Positions 6,173-7,241 of a stretch of 7,241 bases of DNA are shown in pieces (position 1 is the stretch's first letter; every line of letters begins with the position of its first letter). The position numbers and the translations under genes were made by a program. The notes beneath the pieces are model-generated. The model worked only from the letters and a program-made list of their open reading frames with translations, had not been told where the DNA came from and searched no databases. Origin of the DNA: Bryobacterales bacterium. Lineage in GTDB: Bacteria > Acidobacteriota > Terriglobia > Bryobacterales > Bryobacteraceae. The stretch is taken from the NCBI GenBank assembly GCA_003132905.1, contig PKZC01000308.1, forward strand, positions 1-7,241, read 5' to 3'.

Positions 6173-6599
6173 GAGATTGGCTTTCGGTATGAGATTGGCT
6201 TTCGACGTATTCGAGGATGTCGTAGCGCGGCGGCCTGCGATCGGGAAAGAAGCTGTTGGTGGCATCCAGTTCATCGCGATAGATTTCGATGGCTGCTTCC
6301 AGGCGCGCCATCTCATACACTTTGCCGTGCTCGCGGGGCACATTGAAAAGCACCAGCTTTCCAGCAGCGTTGCTGTACTGCTCCGCCAGCAAGAGCAACA
6401 TTCCAATGGCTGAACTGTCAATATCAGAAACTGCAGCTAAATTGAGCATCAGCTTGCGATTGCCGCCATCCAAAAGCGATTGAATGAAATCGTGAAGCGC
6501 GATCTCGCCGCTGCCCATATCTAGCTTGCCGTGAAGATTAAGGATGGTGATCCCCTCGTTTTCGGTCTGGTGAATGTCGAGCTGGTTGTGGTGAAGCAT
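6147..6599 (-). CDS. STAS-domain protein, anti-sigma factor antagonist-like
   Basis: Protein of 150 residues. Residues 5-105 form a STAS domain like those of SpoIIAA/RsbV, which bind partner-switching kinases to release sigma factors. Visible are ITILNLHGKLDMGSG, KLMLNLAAVSDIDSSAIGMLLL, and KLVLFNVP. Ser62 in the DSSAIG loop corresponds to the phosphorylated serine of the family. The region after 105 (EIYRDELDATNSFFPDRRPPRYD) and a hydrophilic tail with a six-residue tandem repeat (ESQSHT, ESQSHE) go beyond the family core. I chose ATG 6599 because family members start about six residues before the first strand; an ATG at 6653 would overlap the oxidoreductase by 34 bp. Neither start has a strong ribosome binding site. 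The gene lies 20 nt after the oxidoreductase and overlaps the phosphoesterase by 26 bp, suggesting one transcript. Its partner kinase is not in the window. Confidence 0.88.
   Translation of the reverse strand: MLHHNQLDIHQTENEGITILNLHGKLDMGSGEIALHDFIQSLLDGGNRKLMLNLAAVSDIDSSAIGMLLLLAEQYSNAAGKLVLFNVPREHGKVYEMARLEAAIEIYRDELDATNSFFPDRRPPRYDILEYVESQSHTESQSHEDKNDKT
6171..6206 (-). repeat. Tandem 18-bp duplication at the STAS/PE junction
   Basis: Two adjacent 18-bp units (6171-6188 and 6189-6206) are identical at the first 16 positions (ATGAGATTGGCTTTCG on the plus strand) and differ at the last two. In the STAS frame they encode the two ESQSH-type repeats. On the minus strand each copy ends in CAATCTCAT, and the ATG of the phosphoesterase gene is formed at the boundary of the copy nearest it. 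The repeat therefore also forms that gene's translation initiation region. Confidence 0.85.
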
Positions 6600-6619
6600 G
6601 CAAGCTCTATCGGCCGTTC

Positions 6620-7241
6620 TTATAAACCGTATGACTCCAACAACCGCAACCATATTTCACTCATGGTTGGAAAAGAGGGAACTGCGTGCCACAAACGATC
6701 AATCGATACTTCGCCGACAATCGCAACGGTAAACGCATGGATCAGCTCACCGACGTCCTGCCCCACCAGCGTAGCGCCGACCAGGACGCGCCGATCCTCA
6801 TCGACGATTATCTTCGCGTGGCCCTGGTAGCCGTCGGCCACGATCTGCGCGCCGGTGATGTGGCTCAGGTCGTACTCTACCGCTCGAACGCGGAGGCCGG
6901 CCTTTCGGGCTTGCGCTTCTGTGAGTCCGACAGCAGCGGCTTCGGGATCGGTAAAAAGCACTTGCGGAACGGCTGAATGATCGGCAGTGGCGGCGAATCG
7001 CGTCCAGGGTTGTGGCTCGCCCGTAAGCTGTCCTTTGGCCCGGGCCGCGATGGCGTCACCGCACGCTCGCGCTTGATACTTGCCCATGTGCGTCAGTAGA
7101 ACGCGGTGATTGACGTCGCCCGCTGCATACAGCCAACCCGCCGCAACACTTCTGACGCGACAGGTGTCGTCGACATCCAGCCAATCGGCCGGCTTCAATG
7201 CGACCGTTTCGAGCCCAATGTCCCTGGTGTTTGGAACGCGG
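6620..7241 (-). CDS. Pyridine nucleotide-disulfide oxidoreductase, C-terminal part (partial)
   Basis: C-terminal 206 residues of an FAD-dependent oxidoreductase of the dihydrolipoamide dehydrogenase/mercuric reductase class. The frame is open to the right edge, so the start and roughly the first 250 residues (FAD site and redox cysteines) are missing. The visible part starts with RVPNTRDIGLE, the end of the NAD-binding domain. GWLYAAGDVNHR, the FAD ribityl-contacting GD motif, follows. The dimerisation domain comes next, with PQVLFTDPEAAAVGLTEAQAR, GHAKIIVDEDRRVLVGATLVG and a final SEIWLRLLESYGL. In the usual active-site motif H-P-T-x-x-E the His is replaced by Phe (HAVPSFPTMSE), as in some quinone reductase-like members. 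A TTG at 7198 is not a start. The substrate cannot be told. It is first in the visible cluster; its stop is 20 nt before STAS. Confidence 0.92.
   Translation of the reverse strand, partial: RVPNTRDIGLETVALKPADWLDVDDTCRVRSVAAGWLYAAGDVNHRVLLTHMGKYQARACGDAIAARAKGQLTGEPQPWTRFAATADHSAVPQVLFTDPEAAAVGLTEAQARKAGLRVRAVEYDLSHITGAQIVADGYQGHAKIIVDEDRRVLVGATLVGQDVGELIHAFTVAIVGEVSIDRLWHAVPSFPTMSEIWLRLLESYGL

Noticed and set aside
6173..6421. N-terminal extension of the phosphoesterase gene
   Set aside because: It reads as Ser/Trp/Cys-rich noise across the STAS gene. The PE domain starts right after the Met at 6172.

Overview
The window is a compact, GC-rich bacterial chromosome segment. Its protein types suggest a soil Acidobacteriota-like organism: a Tat-exported sulfatase-fold protein, a LolA-like periplasmic protein of a kind common in that phylum, and a three-transmembrane protein with the GIGL..RSWAR..GIYGLWVL pattern. 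This is an inference from family resemblance; no rRNA or other marker is present. No tRNA, rRNA, CRISPR or insertion sequence was seen.

Left part (1-2812). Positions 1-137 hold no gene I can support. A small DUF192 protein (minus strand) is divergent from a Tat-signal sulfatase-fold protein (plus strand), 40 bp apart. The sulfatase-like protein has lost almost every catalytic residue of the family. Its tail runs 128 bp into a convergent gene for a small integral membrane protein. Upstream of that gene on the minus strand lies a LolA-like secreted protein.

Middle (2763-3740). A CPBP (Abi/Rce1-type) intramembrane protease gene on the plus strand overlaps the LolA-like gene head-to-head by 50 bp. 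It overlaps the next minus-strand gene tail-to-tail by 29 bp.

Right part (3712-7241, all minus strand). In transcription order this is a pyridine nucleotide-disulfide oxidoreductase (its N-terminus lies beyond the right edge), a STAS-domain anti-anti-sigma-like protein, and three genes that together make up a bacterial DNA repair LigD: 3'-phosphoesterase, ATP-dependent DNA ligase and primase-type polymerase. In Pseudomonas-type LigD these are domains of one polypeptide in the order PE-Lig-Pol. Here the order is the same, but each is a separate protein, joined by two identical ATGA stop/start overlaps. Spacings along the cluster are +20, -26, -4 and -4 nt, so an operon is likely. No Ku gene lies in the window. 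The split, translationally coupled LigD behind a STAS regulator is the most noteworthy system here; the catalytically stripped sulfatase homologue is second.
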